This document shows, piece by piece, positions 49,509 to 57,723 of a stretch of 64,000 nucleotides of DNA; position 1 is the first letter of the stretch, and every line of letters begins with the position of its first letter. The notes beneath the pieces were generated by a model. The model was not told the origin of the DNA. It saw only the letters and a program-made list of their open reading frames with translations, and made no database searches. This DNA comes from Planococcus rifietoensis (GTDB lineage: Bacteria; Bacillota; Bacilli; Bacillales_A; Planococcaceae): contig NZ_CP013659.2 of NCBI RefSeq assembly GCF_001465795.2, positions 2,684,501-2,748,500 of the forward strand, in the 5' to 3' direction. The position numbers and the translations under genes were made by a program.

Positions 49509-50834
49509 ATGAAAAAAATGTACACCGTATCCGCTGCCTTTTTAGCCTCCTCATTATTTCTTACAGGATGCGCGGGATTTCAAACCGGCAATGGCAACGA
49601 TAGCTCTACGGAAAACGAAGATGGTAAAGTCGTTCTCGATTTCTGGACCTTCTGGGGCTCCGAAATCCGCCGTCCCGTCATCGAAAAAATCATTACCGAT
49701 TTCAACGAATCCCAGGATGAAATCGAAGTTCAGCATACTTACCTTCCTTGGGGAGACATTTGGACGAAAGAACTCGCAGCGATTGCAGCTGGCGACCCGC
49801 CTGATGTAGTCATCAATGACATCAACACGACCGCTCTCCGAGGAGAACAGAACCAGGCGATGAACCTGGCTGAGTTCTTATCAGAAGACGATATTTCAGG
49901 CCAGTTCTATCCGGAACTATGGGATGCCACACTTTACGAAGGCGATTCTTACGGCATACCGTTCAACACCGATACGCGGGTGCTGTTTTACAACAAAGAT
50001 GCGTTTGAAGAGGCTGGGCTAGACCCTGAACAGCCCCCAACTACTTGGGCGGAACTTGAAGAATATGCAGCAAAGCTCGACGTAAAAAACGGCGATGACT
50101 ACGAACGCATCGGGTTTTATCCATTATGGGGCATCAATTACGACGTCTGGATGCTGAATGCCAATGGCCACAACTTCATCAATGAAGAAAATGACGTCTT
50201 GATCGACACCGAAACCAATCTTGAAACGCTCGAATGGCTGAAAGGCTGGAAAGATAAATACGGCGACGATGTCATTAATTCCTATAAAGCTCAAATTGAC
50301 AGCCAGCAAGGCAATCCGTTCTTCAACGGCAGCCTCGGCATGTACGTTAGCGCACCAACTTTCTACACACAAATTCGCGATTATGCAGATGACTTGAACT
50401 TCGGTGTCGCAAAATTGCCGGAAATGGAACCAGGCAACGGCCCTACGAGCTGGGGCGGCGGATTTGTCGCCGAGATTCCAGCCGGCGCTTCGAACCCTGA
50501 AGCTTCTTATGAATTCATCAAATACTTGACGGGCGCTGAAGCCCAAGAATATTGGGCGGTCCAGAACTTCGACAGCGTCGCCAATATCGAAGCCGCTGAA
50601 AACGCAGCACAGTCCGAAGAATTTACGGAAGATGGCACCATGGTCTACAGCATGGCAACTGAATATATGAGCGATACTCTCCTTACACCGGTGCCGGTAT
50701 CTGCCCCTGACTTCATGGGCAGCGTCAATCCGAAAATCGATGAAGTATTCCTTGGTTCGAAAACGCCAAAACAAGCGCTTGAAGAAGCACAGGCAGACGT
50801 CGAATCATTGATCGAAAAAAATACACGCGAGTAA
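49509..50834 (+). CDS. Sugar ABC transporter substrate-binding lipoprotein
   Basis: The 441-residue protein has a lipoprotein signal with lipobox LTGC (Cys21) and a family 1 solute-binding fold: VLDFWTFWGSEIRRPVIEKIITDFNES, GDPPDVVINDIN, YGIPFNTDTRVLFYNKDAFEEAGLDPE PPTTWAEL region, and TSWGGGFVAEIPAGASNPEASYEFIKYLTG. It binds a sugar or oligosaccharide outside the membrane. ATG at 49509 follows AAGGAGAGG; the frame extends to 49344 without support. It begins a three-gene operon with two permeases. Confidence 0.92.
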   Translation: MKKMYTVSAAFLASSLFLTGCAGFQTGNGNDSSTENEDGKVVLDFWTFWGSEIRRPVIEKIITDFNESQDEIEVQHTYLPWGDIWTKELAAIAAGDPPDVVINDINTTALRGEQNQAMNLAEFLSEDDISGQFYPELWDATLYEGDSYGIPFNTDTRVLFYNKDAFEEAGLDPEQPPTTWAELEEYAAKLDVKNGDDYERIGFYPLWGINYDVWMLNANGHNFINEENDVLIDTETNLETLEWLKGWKDKYGDDVINSYKAQIDSQQGNPFFNGSLGMYVSAPTFYTQIRDYADDLNFGVAKLPEMEPGNGPTSWGGGFVAEIPAGASNPEASYEFIKYLTGAEAQEYWAVQNFDSVANIEAAENAAQSEEFTEDGTMVYSMATEYMSDTLLTPVPVSAPDFMGSVNPKIDEVFLGSKTPKQALEEAQADVESLIEKNTRE

Positions 50835-50846
50835 GGAGGGCTTCGC

Positions 50847-51761
50847 TTGGCTAAAACAAAGTCGGCTATGCGGCGGAAAGAAACGATGTACGGTTATATT
50901 TTCGTCATGCCGTGGATCATCGGGTTTCTTGCTTTTACGGCAGGTCCCCTGCTCTTTTCACTGTTCGCAAGTTTTACCGATTACAACATTACAACCCAGA
51001 TGGACTTTGTCGGAGCTGAAAACTATCAAGGGCTCTTCACCGAAGACGGTTTGTTTTGGACATCCCTTTGGAACACTTTGTACTATGTGCTATTTTCCGT
51101 CCCATTGACGACAATGGGCGCGATTTTCCTGTCGGCACTCCTGAACCAGGACGTTCCGGGCATCCGCGTATTCCGCACACTGTACTATTTGCCTGCGGTG
51201 CTGTCGGGGGTCGGCGTTTACCTATTGTGGATGCAATTGCTCGATCCAGGCACGGGAATGATCAATTTAATACTCGGATGGTTCGGCATCGACGGGCCCA
51301 ACTGGCTATTCGATCCCGAGTGGACCAAACCTTCTTTAATCTTCATGAAGCTGTGGAGTGTCGGCGGTGCGATGCTCTTGTATCTCGCCAGCATGCAAGG
51401 CGTTTCCAAGACTTTGTATGAAGCGGCGGAAATCGATGGCGCCAATACATTCCGCCAGTTTTTCCATATCACCTTGCCGATGATCACACCGGTCATTTTC
51501 TTCGATGTGGTGACCAGCCTGATCGGTGGCTTCCAGATTTTCCAGGAAGCTTACGTCATGTCGAGCAACGGCGAAGGCGGCCCGGCGAATTCCTTGTTGT
51601 TCTATAACCTATATATGTGGCGCCAGGCCTTTGAGAACTTCAATATGGGCTACGCAATGGCCATGTCCTGGATTCTGTTCATCATCGTATTTATCCTGAC
51701 TATGATCAACTTGAAGCTCGCTCCGCGCTGGGTCCATTACGAGGGAGGCGATAATCGATGA
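50847..51761 (+). CDS. Sugar ABC transporter permease (MalF-like)
   Basis: The 304-residue CUT1 permease has six hydrophobic helices and the cytoplasmic EAA loop KTLYEAAEIDGANTFRQFFHITLPMITPVIFF. The start codon is TTG at 50847, six bases after AAGGAGGG; no better start fits. It lies 12 bp after the binding-protein stop and overlaps the next permease by ATGA. It forms half of the membrane channel. Confidence 0.92.
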   Translation: MAKTKSAMRRKETMYGYIFVMPWIIGFLAFTAGPLLFSLFASFTDYNITTQMDFVGAENYQGLFTEDGLFWTSLWNTLYYVLFSVPLTTMGAIFLSALLNQDVPGIRVFRTLYYLPAVLSGVGVYLLWMQLLDPGTGMINLILGWFGIDGPNWLFDPEWTKPSLIFMKLWSVGGAMLLYLASMQGVSKTLYEAAEIDGANTFRQFFHITLPMITPVIFFDVVTSLIGGFQIFQEAYVMSSNGEGGPANSLLFYNLYMWRQAFENFNMGYAMAMSWILFIIVFILTMINLKLAPRWVHYEGGDNR

Positions 51762-52672
51762 CCTCCCGTCAAGAAGATACCCGCTACATCGAAGAAGCAG
51801 GCACCACGAAGGATATCAAAAATCCAAGCTATTTCGAGCATCATGGCAACCGGAAAAAAATGCTGAAACTCATTAATTTCGTGTTGCTTGCAGCAGGAAG
51901 CTTGATGATTTTATCGCCCTTATGGTGGATGTTCTCGACTTCCCTGAAGACAATGGCTGAAGTGATGTCATTCCCGCCCACTTTCTTTCCGGAATCCTGG
52001 AATTGGTCCAATTACATCCGGACCTGGGAAGCGGCACCGTTTACCCAGTACACGATCAATACGCTCGTCATCACCACCTTGGTCGTTATTGGCAATGTCT
52101 TGTCGAACTCGTTTATCGCATATGGTTTTGCCAAAATTCCGTTCCGTGGGCGCAATGTGCTGTTTGCGATTGTGCTGGCGACGATGATGATCCCGGGATT
52201 CGTTACCTTGATTCCGCAGTACGTCTTGTTCGCCAAGCTCGGCTGGGTGAACACCTATTATCCTTTGATCGTGCCGGCCTTTTTCGGCAGCGCGTTCAAC
52301 ATCTTCCTATTGCGGCAATTCTACATGACGATTCCGAATGAATTGATTGAAGCAGCGAAGATGGAAGGCGCCAGCCATTTTTATATTTGGCGCAAGATTG
52401 GCTTGCCGCTCACCAAGCCGGCAATCGCCACTGTTGCTATTTTTTCATTCAACGGTGCTTGGAACGACTTTCTTGGCCCGCTGCTCTATTTGAACGACGA
52501 GAACCTGTATACCTTGCAAATCGGCTTGCAGGTCTTTAAAGGGCAGCTCAATACCCAATGGAACTACCTGATGGCCGGCTCATTGCTCGTCTTGCTGCCA
52601 GTCATTATCATTTTCTTCTTTTTCCAGAAGTATTTTATTCAAGGCATCAATTTACAGTCTGGCGGAAAATAA
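51758..52672 (+). CDS. Sugar ABC transporter permease (MalG-like)
   Basis: The 304-residue CUT1 permease partner has the EAA loop NELIEAAKMEGASHFYIWRKIGLPLTKPAIAT and the typical C-terminal KYFIQGINLQSGGK (MalG proteins end near such GAVKG-like segments). An unusual hydrophilic N-terminal stretch of about 35 residues precedes the first helix. Start ATG overlaps the preceding stop. It completes the importer with the lipoprotein at 49509 and, probably, the ATPase at 48153. Confidence 0.92.
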   Translation: MTSRQEDTRYIEEAGTTKDIKNPSYFEHHGNRKKMLKLINFVLLAAGSLMILSPLWWMFSTSLKTMAEVMSFPPTFFPESWNWSNYIRTWEAAPFTQYTINTLVITTLVVIGNVLSNSFIAYGFAKIPFRGRNVLFAIVLATMMIPGFVTLIPQYVLFAKLGWVNTYYPLIVPAFFGSAFNIFLLRQFYMTIPNELIEAAKMEGASHFYIWRKIGLPLTKPAIATVAIFSFNGAWNDFLGPLLYLNDENLYTLQIGLQVFKGQLNTQWNYLMAGSLLVLLPVIIIFFFFQKYFIQGINLQSGGK

Positions 52673-52673
52673 T

Positions 52674-52706
52674 AAAAAGCTTGCAGCCACTGGTTGCAAG
52701 CTTTTT
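52674..52706 (+). terminator. Terminator of the sugar ABC operon
   Basis: AAAAAGCTTGCA pairs with TGCAAGCTTTTT around a 9-nt loop, beginning 1 bp after the permease stop. Confidence 0.88.
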
Positions 52707-52727
52707 ATCGTTGCGCCTAAAAACAAA

Positions 52728-52752
52728 AAGCCCCCGAAAAATTCGGGAGCTT
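52728..52752 (-). terminator. Terminator of rlmN
   Basis: On the minus strand AAGCTCCCGAA pairs with TTCGGGGGCTT around AAA/TTT and leads into TTTTTGTTTTT. It lies 17 bp beyond the rlmN stop. Confidence 0.82.
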
Positions 52753-52768
52753 CCTGCCTATCGTGCTA

Positions 52769-53842
52769 TTAGACCGTTGCCGGTTTTTTCTCTTTTTTGA
52801 TCTGCTTGCTGCGTAGCTGTCCGCAAGCAGCATCGATGTCTGCGCCTTGTTCGTGGCGGACACCGCAATTGATGCCTTTTTTCTTCAATGCATCATAGAA
52901 TGCACTGATGGCTTCAGGCGTGCTTTGCTGGTATTGGTCGTGCTCATCAACCGAGTTGTAAGGAATCAAGTTGACGTAAGATAAGTGACGCTTGTTTTCA
53001 AGCAATTTCGCCAGCTTGTTCGCTTCTTCGACATGGTCGTTGACGTCACGCAGCATGATGTATTCGAACGTGATGCGGCGGTTCGATTTTTCCAAGTAAT
53101 AATCGATGGAGTCCATCAATTTTTCAACCGGATAAGCTTTGTTGATCTTCATGATGCGTGAACGCAATTCGTTCGTCGGGGCGTGGATAGAAATCGCCAA
53201 GTTGACTTGCAAGCCTTCATCCGCATAATCGTAAATCTTCGGCACGATGCCGCTTGTGGAAACCGTGATGTGGCGCGCTCCGATTGCCAACCCTTTTTGG
53301 GAGTTCACAACGTGGAGGAAGTCCATCAAGTTTGTGTAGTTGTCGAACGGTTCGCCGATGCCCATAACGACGATGTGGCTGACGCGCTCTTCTTTTTGTT
53401 CCGCATCGAAATGCGCCTGCACTTGCATAATCTGCTCGACGATTTCACCCGCGTTCAAGTCACGGCTCTTCTTCAATAGGCCACTTGCGCAGAAACTGCA
53501 GCCGATGTTGCAGCCGACTTGTGTCGTTACACAGACCGAGTTGCCGTATTTAAAGCGCATAAGAACTGTTTCGATCAAGTTGCCATCTTGCAAACGGAAA
53601 AGGAATTTAATGGTGCCATCAGACGATTCTTGCTTGACTGCCTGGTCCAATGTACGGATCGCAAAACTGTTTTCCAAAAGCTCGATGCAATCCTTCGATA
53701 AGTTCTTCATCTCCGAGAATTCAGTGACACGTTTAATGTAAAGCCAATCCCACACTTGTTCCGCGCGGTATTTCTTTTGGCCATTTTCTACAAACCAATC
53801 TTTCAATTGTTCTATCGTCAATCCATAGATGGAATTTTTCAT
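52769..53842 (-). CDS. rlmN: RlmN-family 23S rRNA adenine-C2 methyltransferase
   Basis: The 357-residue radical-SAM enzyme has the cluster motif CNIGCSFC (Cys111, Cys115, Cys118) and the second catalytic cysteine in DAACGQL (Cys340). RlmN methylates A2503 of 23S rRNA and A37 of some tRNAs. Most of the protein follows the RlmN pattern ([36 protein letters not shown]), but the segment [26 protein letters not shown] is nearer to Cfr. It stands alone, not in the rsmB-stp-prkC context of the usual Bacillus copy, so it may be a second paralogue. Confidence 0.88.
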   Translation of the reverse strand: MKNSIYGLTIEQLKDWFVENGQKKYRAEQVWDWLYIKRVTEFSEMKNLSKDCIELLENSFAIRTLDQAVKQESSDGTIKFLFRLQDGNLIETVLMRFKYGNSVCVTTQVGCNIGCSFCASGLLKKSRDLNAGEIVEQIMQVQAHFDAEQKEERVSHIVVMGIGEPFDNYTNLMDFLHVVNSQKGLAIGARHITVSTSGIVPKIYDYADEGLQVNLAISIHAPTNELRSRIMKINKAYPVEKLMDSIDYYLEKSNRRITFEYIMLRDVNDHVEEANKLAKLLENKRHLSYVNLIPYNSVDEHDQYQQSTPEAISAFYDALKKKGINCGVRHEQGADIDAACGQLRSKQIKKEKKPATV

Positions 53843-54007
53843 ATTAGGACCCTCATTTCAGAATTTCACAATTGCTTATTATAATACTAAAAATCCAGTC
53901 TGGCAACAACTATTTTCCACTAATTCCTTTGACACCTGCTGTATTTCTGCATATTCCCTGACGGAGAAGGGTACAGAATCAATACAGCAAAAAGGAGGAG
54001 AATCATC

Positions 54008-54475
54008 ATGGCAGCAATTACGCATGTGGGGCTGGCGGTCCCCGATTTAGACAAGGCAATTACATGGTACCGAAAAGTATTCGATTTTCATATTTTGGCG
54101 GGGCCATTTGATTTTGATGCCGATACGGAAGGGCCAGAATCCATGACGAACGATCTGCAAGGCCCGGAAATCCGCAAAATGCGCAATGTCCATCTTATGT
54201 CTTCCGACGGCTTCGGCATCGAATTATTCGAATTTCAGGACCCTTCTTTTTCTGAAGAGCCGCCGCGGCGTGCAGGATTTTTCCATATTGCCTTGGTAGT
54301 CGATGACATCGTCGAAACGATTGAACGCGTCGTCCAGCACGGCGGGCGCCAACGCAGCAAAATGTGGAACATCAATAAAGGCAAACCGCATTATCTCGTC
54401 TATACTGAAGATCCGTTCGGCAACATCATTGAATTGTATTCACGCAACACATCAGAAATGTATGGCAATCGTTGA
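54008..54475 (+). CDS. VOC/glyoxalase-fold protein
   Basis: The 155-residue protein has two beta-alpha-beta-beta-beta modules of the vicinal-oxygen-chelate fold: THVGLAVPDLDKAITWYRKVFDF at the start and FFHIALVVDDIVETIERVVQHGG in the middle, ending PFGNIIELYSRN. The metal-ligand His and Glu positions (H6, E75 region, H93 region, E149 region) are present. Such proteins include lactoylglutathione lyases and methylmalonyl-CoA epimerases; the reaction is not decidable. AAAAGGAGGAGAATCATC precedes the ATG. Confidence 0.85.
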   Translation: MAAITHVGLAVPDLDKAITWYRKVFDFHILAGPFDFDADTEGPESMTNDLQGPEIRKMRNVHLMSSDGFGIELFEFQDPSFSEEPPRRAGFFHIALVVDDIVETIERVVQHGGRQRSKMWNINKGKPHYLVYTEDPFGNIIELYSRNTSEMYGNR

Positions 54476-54520
54476 ACAGAAAAGAGAATACTTGTTAAAA
54501 AAAGCTGATGTCCATTGCGC

Positions 54521-54643
54521 CGGACGCTTTCCGCGGGCATGGCCTCAGCCGCTTCGTCGCTAACGCTCCTGCAGGGTCTTCGGCTCATGTCGCTCCGTCG
54601 CGTTGCTCCGTCACTGCTCCCGCTGGAGTCGCCGGCTACATTC
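54521..54643. repeat. GC-rich intergenic repeat, divergent copy
   Basis: This GC-rich stretch begins CGGACGCTTTCCGCGGGCATGGCCT and includes CTCCTGCAGGGTCTTCGG and GGAGTCGCCGGC, the pattern of a Bacillales intergenic repeat family also seen at 62177-62335 and inverted at 54965-55145. It is more diverged than those two. The reading frames that cross it are composition artefacts. The gap 54476-55216 holds this repeat, the inverted copy and two near-identical hairpins, and no gene I can support. Confidence 0.55.
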
Positions 54644-54767
54644 CCATCAGCAAATACCGCTGGAGCATTTAACAAACAGATTATCGGAAATAACCCAACC
54701 AATTTCTCAAGTTACATTCATTCAAGAAACTTATGAAATATCATTTTGAAGATATTAAAGTCAATTT

Positions 54768-54800
54768 AAAACCGGACAGCCTAGGTGGCTGTCCGGTTTT
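54768..54800. terminator. Hairpin terminator, first of a near-identical pair
   Basis: A 14-bp stem AAAACCGGACAGCC with its complement and a short loop. It lies 293 bp after the VOC gene. A copy with one base change is at 55178-55210. Confidence 0.75.
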
Positions 54801-54964
54801 CAGAGTGTTGAAGAAGTCTATAATCTGCTATGAATGAAAAAGGAAATCACCATTTCTACATTCAAAAATCAATGTGCTATCTGAGTATTTGGAGAAGCGT
54901 TTGCTCTTAAAACCTTCTGCTCAATAATGCTGCGCATTACTTCGCAAAGATAATGTCTCCCTTA

Positions 54965-55145
54965 GGTCGACCTTATCTTTCCTGTGGGACTAGCGGGTTT
55001 GAGAGACCCCGCCAGGCAATGAATGAGCGAAGCTGTGCTGAGCACATTCATTTGCGATGCTCGAACGTAGTGAGAGTTGAGCAACGTTTTTAGTGACGAG
55101 GAGGCTCGATTCCCGCCCCACGGAAAGCGAGCGATAAGCTTCGGA
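54965..55145 (-). repeat. GC-rich intergenic repeat, inverted copy
   Basis: Read on the minus strand it shares CCGAAGCTTA, GCTTTCCGTGGGG, AGCCTCCTCG, GAGCATCGCAAATGAATG and CGCTCATTCATTGC with CGGGGTCTC in the same order as 62165-62300. The two are inverted relative to each other. It lies between two near-identical terminator hairpins. Confidence 0.7.
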
Positions 55146-55177
55146 AAATACGGTTTCCTGAGTTTCTCGACGGCCTG

Positions 55178-55210
55178 AAAACCGGACAGCCTATGTGGCT
55201 GTCCGGTTTT
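55178..55210. terminator. Terminator of first CoA-transferase gene, second of the pair
   Basis: The same hairpin as 54768-54800 with one loop difference (CTATG for CTAGG). It ends 6 bp from the stop codon of the CoA-transferase at 55217, which it should terminate. Confidence 0.85.
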
Positions 55211-55216
55211 ATTTGT

Positions 55217-56740
55217 TTAGACCAATTGCTCTTTTTTCACGAGCATCGTGCCGTTTTTGGCTAATGATTCGTGCCATGAGAAAGCTTTCTCTAAGACGTG
55301 CGGCGTCTGGCCTCCGCGTGTCAGCGCTTCTTCGTAATACTCGCGCATTTGCGGGCGGTAGTCCGGGTGGACGCAGTTTTCGATGATGACTTCCACGCGC
55401 TGGCGCGGCGCCAGTCCGCGAAGGTCGGCATAGCCTTGCTCGGTGACGACTACATCGACATCGTGCTCGGTATGGTCGACATGTGATGCGAATGGCACTA
55501 CACTCGAAATCTTGCCGTCTTTTGCGGTTGATTTCGTGACGAAGATAGCGAGGCGCGCGTTGCGGGCAAAGTCTCCTGAACCTCCGATGCCGTTCATCAT
55601 TTTCGTACCGGAGACATGCGTCGAGTTGACGTTTCCGTACATATCGAATTCAAGCGCTGTATTGATTGAGATCAAGCCGAGCCGGCGCACGATTTCGGGA
55701 TGGTTCGAGATTTCCTGCGGGCGCATGATGATCTTGTCGCGGTATTGGTCGAACTCGCTAAACACTTGCTTCATTTTCGGCTCAGACAATGTAATTGAAC
55801 AGCAAGAAGCGAAATCCACTTTGCCGGCATCTATCAAATCGAAGACTGCGTCTTGGAGCACTTCCGAATAGACTTCCAGGTTTTTGAATTCCGAATCGAT
55901 CATGCCGTGAAGCACGGCATTGGCGACAGAGCCGATGCCGGATTGAAGCGGAGCCAGTTTTTCTGTCAAACGGCCGGCTGCAATTTCACTGCGGAAAAAG
56001 TTCAGCAGATGGTCAGCCATGATTTTCGTGTCTTCATCCGGCGCTACGATGTTCGACGGGGAATCTTCCTGATGCGTAAAGACGATGCCGCGCACGCGCT
56101 CCATGTCGACCGGGATGCCTTTTGTTCCGATGCGCTGGTCCACGGAAGTCAACGGGATCGGGTCGCGCTCGCCTTGTTTGCCGGTGTCGTAAATATCATG
56201 GATGCCTTCAAACAGTTCAGGCTGGGCCGCATTGATTTCCACGATGATGTTTTTCGCGTGTTTGACGAAAACGGATGAGTTGCCGACAGAAGTCGTCGGG
56301 ATGATCATGCCGTCTTCTGTGATCGACAAAGCTTCGACGATCGCGAAGTCGATTGGCTCGATGACCCCTGAACGAATCCATTCCGCTGTATGGGACAAAT
56401 GATGATCCACGAAATACATATCGCCGGCATTGATCGCTTTGCGCATCGCCGGTTCTGCTTGGAACGGTAAACGCTTGTTGACGATGCCCGCTTCTGCGAA
56501 CAATCGGTCGATATCGGACCCGAGGGAGGCACCGGTAAAGACATTGACTTTGAAGCTTTCCGTTTCAGCACGTTCAACCAGCGCGTAAGGAACCGCTTTC
56601 ACATCTCCCGCTCTTGTAAATCCGCTAAGTCCGAGTGTCATGCCATCTTGAATCCACGCTGCCGCTTCCTGCGCTGTAACAACCCGGTCCTGCAATTCTG
56701 CCGCTTTGATTCGCTCAAGTTTCTTTTCCATTCCATCCAC
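55217..56740 (-). CDS. Acetyl-CoA hydrolase / succinyl-CoA:acetate CoA-transferase, copy 1
   Basis: The 507-residue protein is of the acetyl-CoA hydrolase/transferase class I family, shown by GLSGFTRAGDVKAVPYAL near the start, SGIGSVANAVLHGMIDSEFKNLEVYSEV with the expected acyl-carrying Glu293, GIGGSGDFARNARLAIFVTKST, and VTEQGYADLRGLAPRQR. Such enzymes move CoA between succinyl-CoA and acetate or hydrolyse acetyl-CoA. Start may be 56740 or the internal ATG at 56731. A second copy lies 1 kb upstream beyond a LytTR regulator. A cre-like TTGAAGCGTTTTCA lies 40 bp before the start. Confidence 0.88.
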   Translation of the reverse strand: MDGMEKKLERIKAAELQDRVVTAQEAAAWIQDGMTLGLSGFTRAGDVKAVPYALVERAETESFKVNVFTGASLGSDIDRLFAEAGIVNKRLPFQAEPAMRKAINAGDMYFVDHHLSHTAEWIRSGVIEPIDFAIVEALSITEDGMIIPTTSVGNSSVFVKHAKNIIVEINAAQPELFEGIHDIYDTGKQGERDPIPLTSVDQRIGTKGIPVDMERVRGIVFTHQEDSPSNIVAPDEDTKIMADHLLNFFRSEIAAGRLTEKLAPLQSGIGSVANAVLHGMIDSEFKNLEVYSEVLQDAVFDLIDAGKVDFASCCSITLSEPKMKQVFSEFDQYRDKIIMRPQEISNHPEIVRRLGLISINTALEFDMYGNVNSTHVSGTKMMNGIGGSGDFARNARLAIFVTKSTAKDGKISSVVPFASHVDHTEHDVDVVVTEQGYADLRGLAPRQRVEVIIENCVHPDYRPQMREYYEEALTRGGQTPHVLEKAFSWHESLAKNGTMLVKKEQLV

Positions 56741-56779
56741 ACTCTCTTTCTGTAAGTTTTATCTAATATATGTTATTTT

Positions 56780-56793
56780 TTGAAGCGTTTTCA
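56780..56793. promoter_or_regulatory. Weak cre-like site before CoA-transferase copy 1
   Basis: TTGAAGCGTTTTCA shares the CG centre and right half of the cre consensus but has two mismatches on the left. It lies 40 bp upstream of the first possible start. CcpA control would fit acetate metabolism, yet the match is imperfect. Confidence 0.3.
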
Positions 56794-56978
56794 TATTAAC
56801 GGGTAGCATATTTGTTCTTCCAATAAAGAAGACAGGATGCAAGACACCCAATCTATTTGTCTGATTATTAGCTAATATTAACTGGTGAAGAAGCGAAAAA
56901 GGGAATATCCGAATGGAAGAGTGCATACCTTGGGTCAAACAGAAAATCGGCTGTCCGAGGCAGCATTTTCATGCGTTC

Positions 56979-57623
56979 TCAGAAGCCGAGTAATTTACGA
57001 AAATAGCTGGAATACGATTGGCTGACGGGCAAACGGTCTCCATTATCCATTGCTAGCACGAATGTGGAATGGGTATCGGGATGAATTTCTTCAATATGGT
57101 GGACGTTGACAATAAACGACCGGTGGCAGCGGATGAATGAATCTCTCGGCAGCAAATATTCGAATTCCTGCAAGGAGTTTTTATTCGTTCCGGAAAAATC
57201 TGCAGCGTGGACATGGGTTTTTCGGTCCTTCACTTCAAGGTAGCGCACATCGGTGAATGGAATCGGCTTCCAGCCATCAGGGCTTTTCACCGTCACGACC
57301 GATTTCCCTTCTGTATAAGCCGGATAGATCGCCATGACACAGCCCGCGAGTGCGCCATCTTCTTCAAATGGCACCGCCATGCCGTGATACGGCACTCCGA
57401 ACACTTCGCGGTTGATGAATTCCGACGCTTTTTGGCCGGTTGTCAGCGCTTTATGGGCGATGGTGCCTTCACGCACTTTATCCCCTGCCTTGATCTTCAA
57501 ATCAATGCGTTTGCTCGGGCGATAATAAGTATATTCTTCCATATTAGAGACCGCTATCGAGACTTCATCGGAGAATAGCTCCCCCATCACATCCAATAGC
57601 GGGCCGGGTGTAATTTTTTCCAT
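56979..57623 (-). CDS. LytTR-domain transcriptional regulator with N-terminal sensor region
   Basis: The 214-residue protein has a C-terminal LytTR DNA-binding domain (RYLEVKDRKTHVHAADF, FIRCHRSFIVNVHHIEEIHPDTHSTFVLAMDNGDRLPVSQSYSSYFRKLL, about residues 120-213). The N-terminal 115 residues (SDEVSIAVSNMEEYTYYRPSKRIDLKI, GQKASEFINREVFGVPYHGMAVPFEEDGALAGCVMAIYPAY) lack response-regulator aspartates and look like a PAS/GAF-type ligand sensor. It lies between two paralogous CoA-transferases on the same strand, so it may regulate them. ATG at 57623 follows GGAGG. Confidence 0.8.
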   Translation of the reverse strand: MEKITPGPLLDVMGELFSDEVSIAVSNMEEYTYYRPSKRIDLKIKAGDKVREGTIAHKALTTGQKASEFINREVFGVPYHGMAVPFEEDGALAGCVMAIYPAYTEGKSVVTVKSPDGWKPIPFTDVRYLEVKDRKTHVHAADFSGTNKNSLQEFEYLLPRDSFIRCHRSFIVNVHHIEEIHPDTHSTFVLAMDNGDRLPVSQSYSSYFRKLLGF

Positions 57624-57723
57624 CGCGCACGTGCCTCCAGTAACATTCAAGTGGTATTAGTATACCTGACTTTGCATGAACAGAAAAGTTAGGCTCAAGG
57701 CCGCCGCTTAAGTTTCCTCCCAA

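Noticed and set aside
54515..54736. Open reading frames across the GC-rich repeat
   Set aside because: They run through repeated intergenic DNA, lack ribosome sites and give low-complexity Ser/Leu/Arg products.
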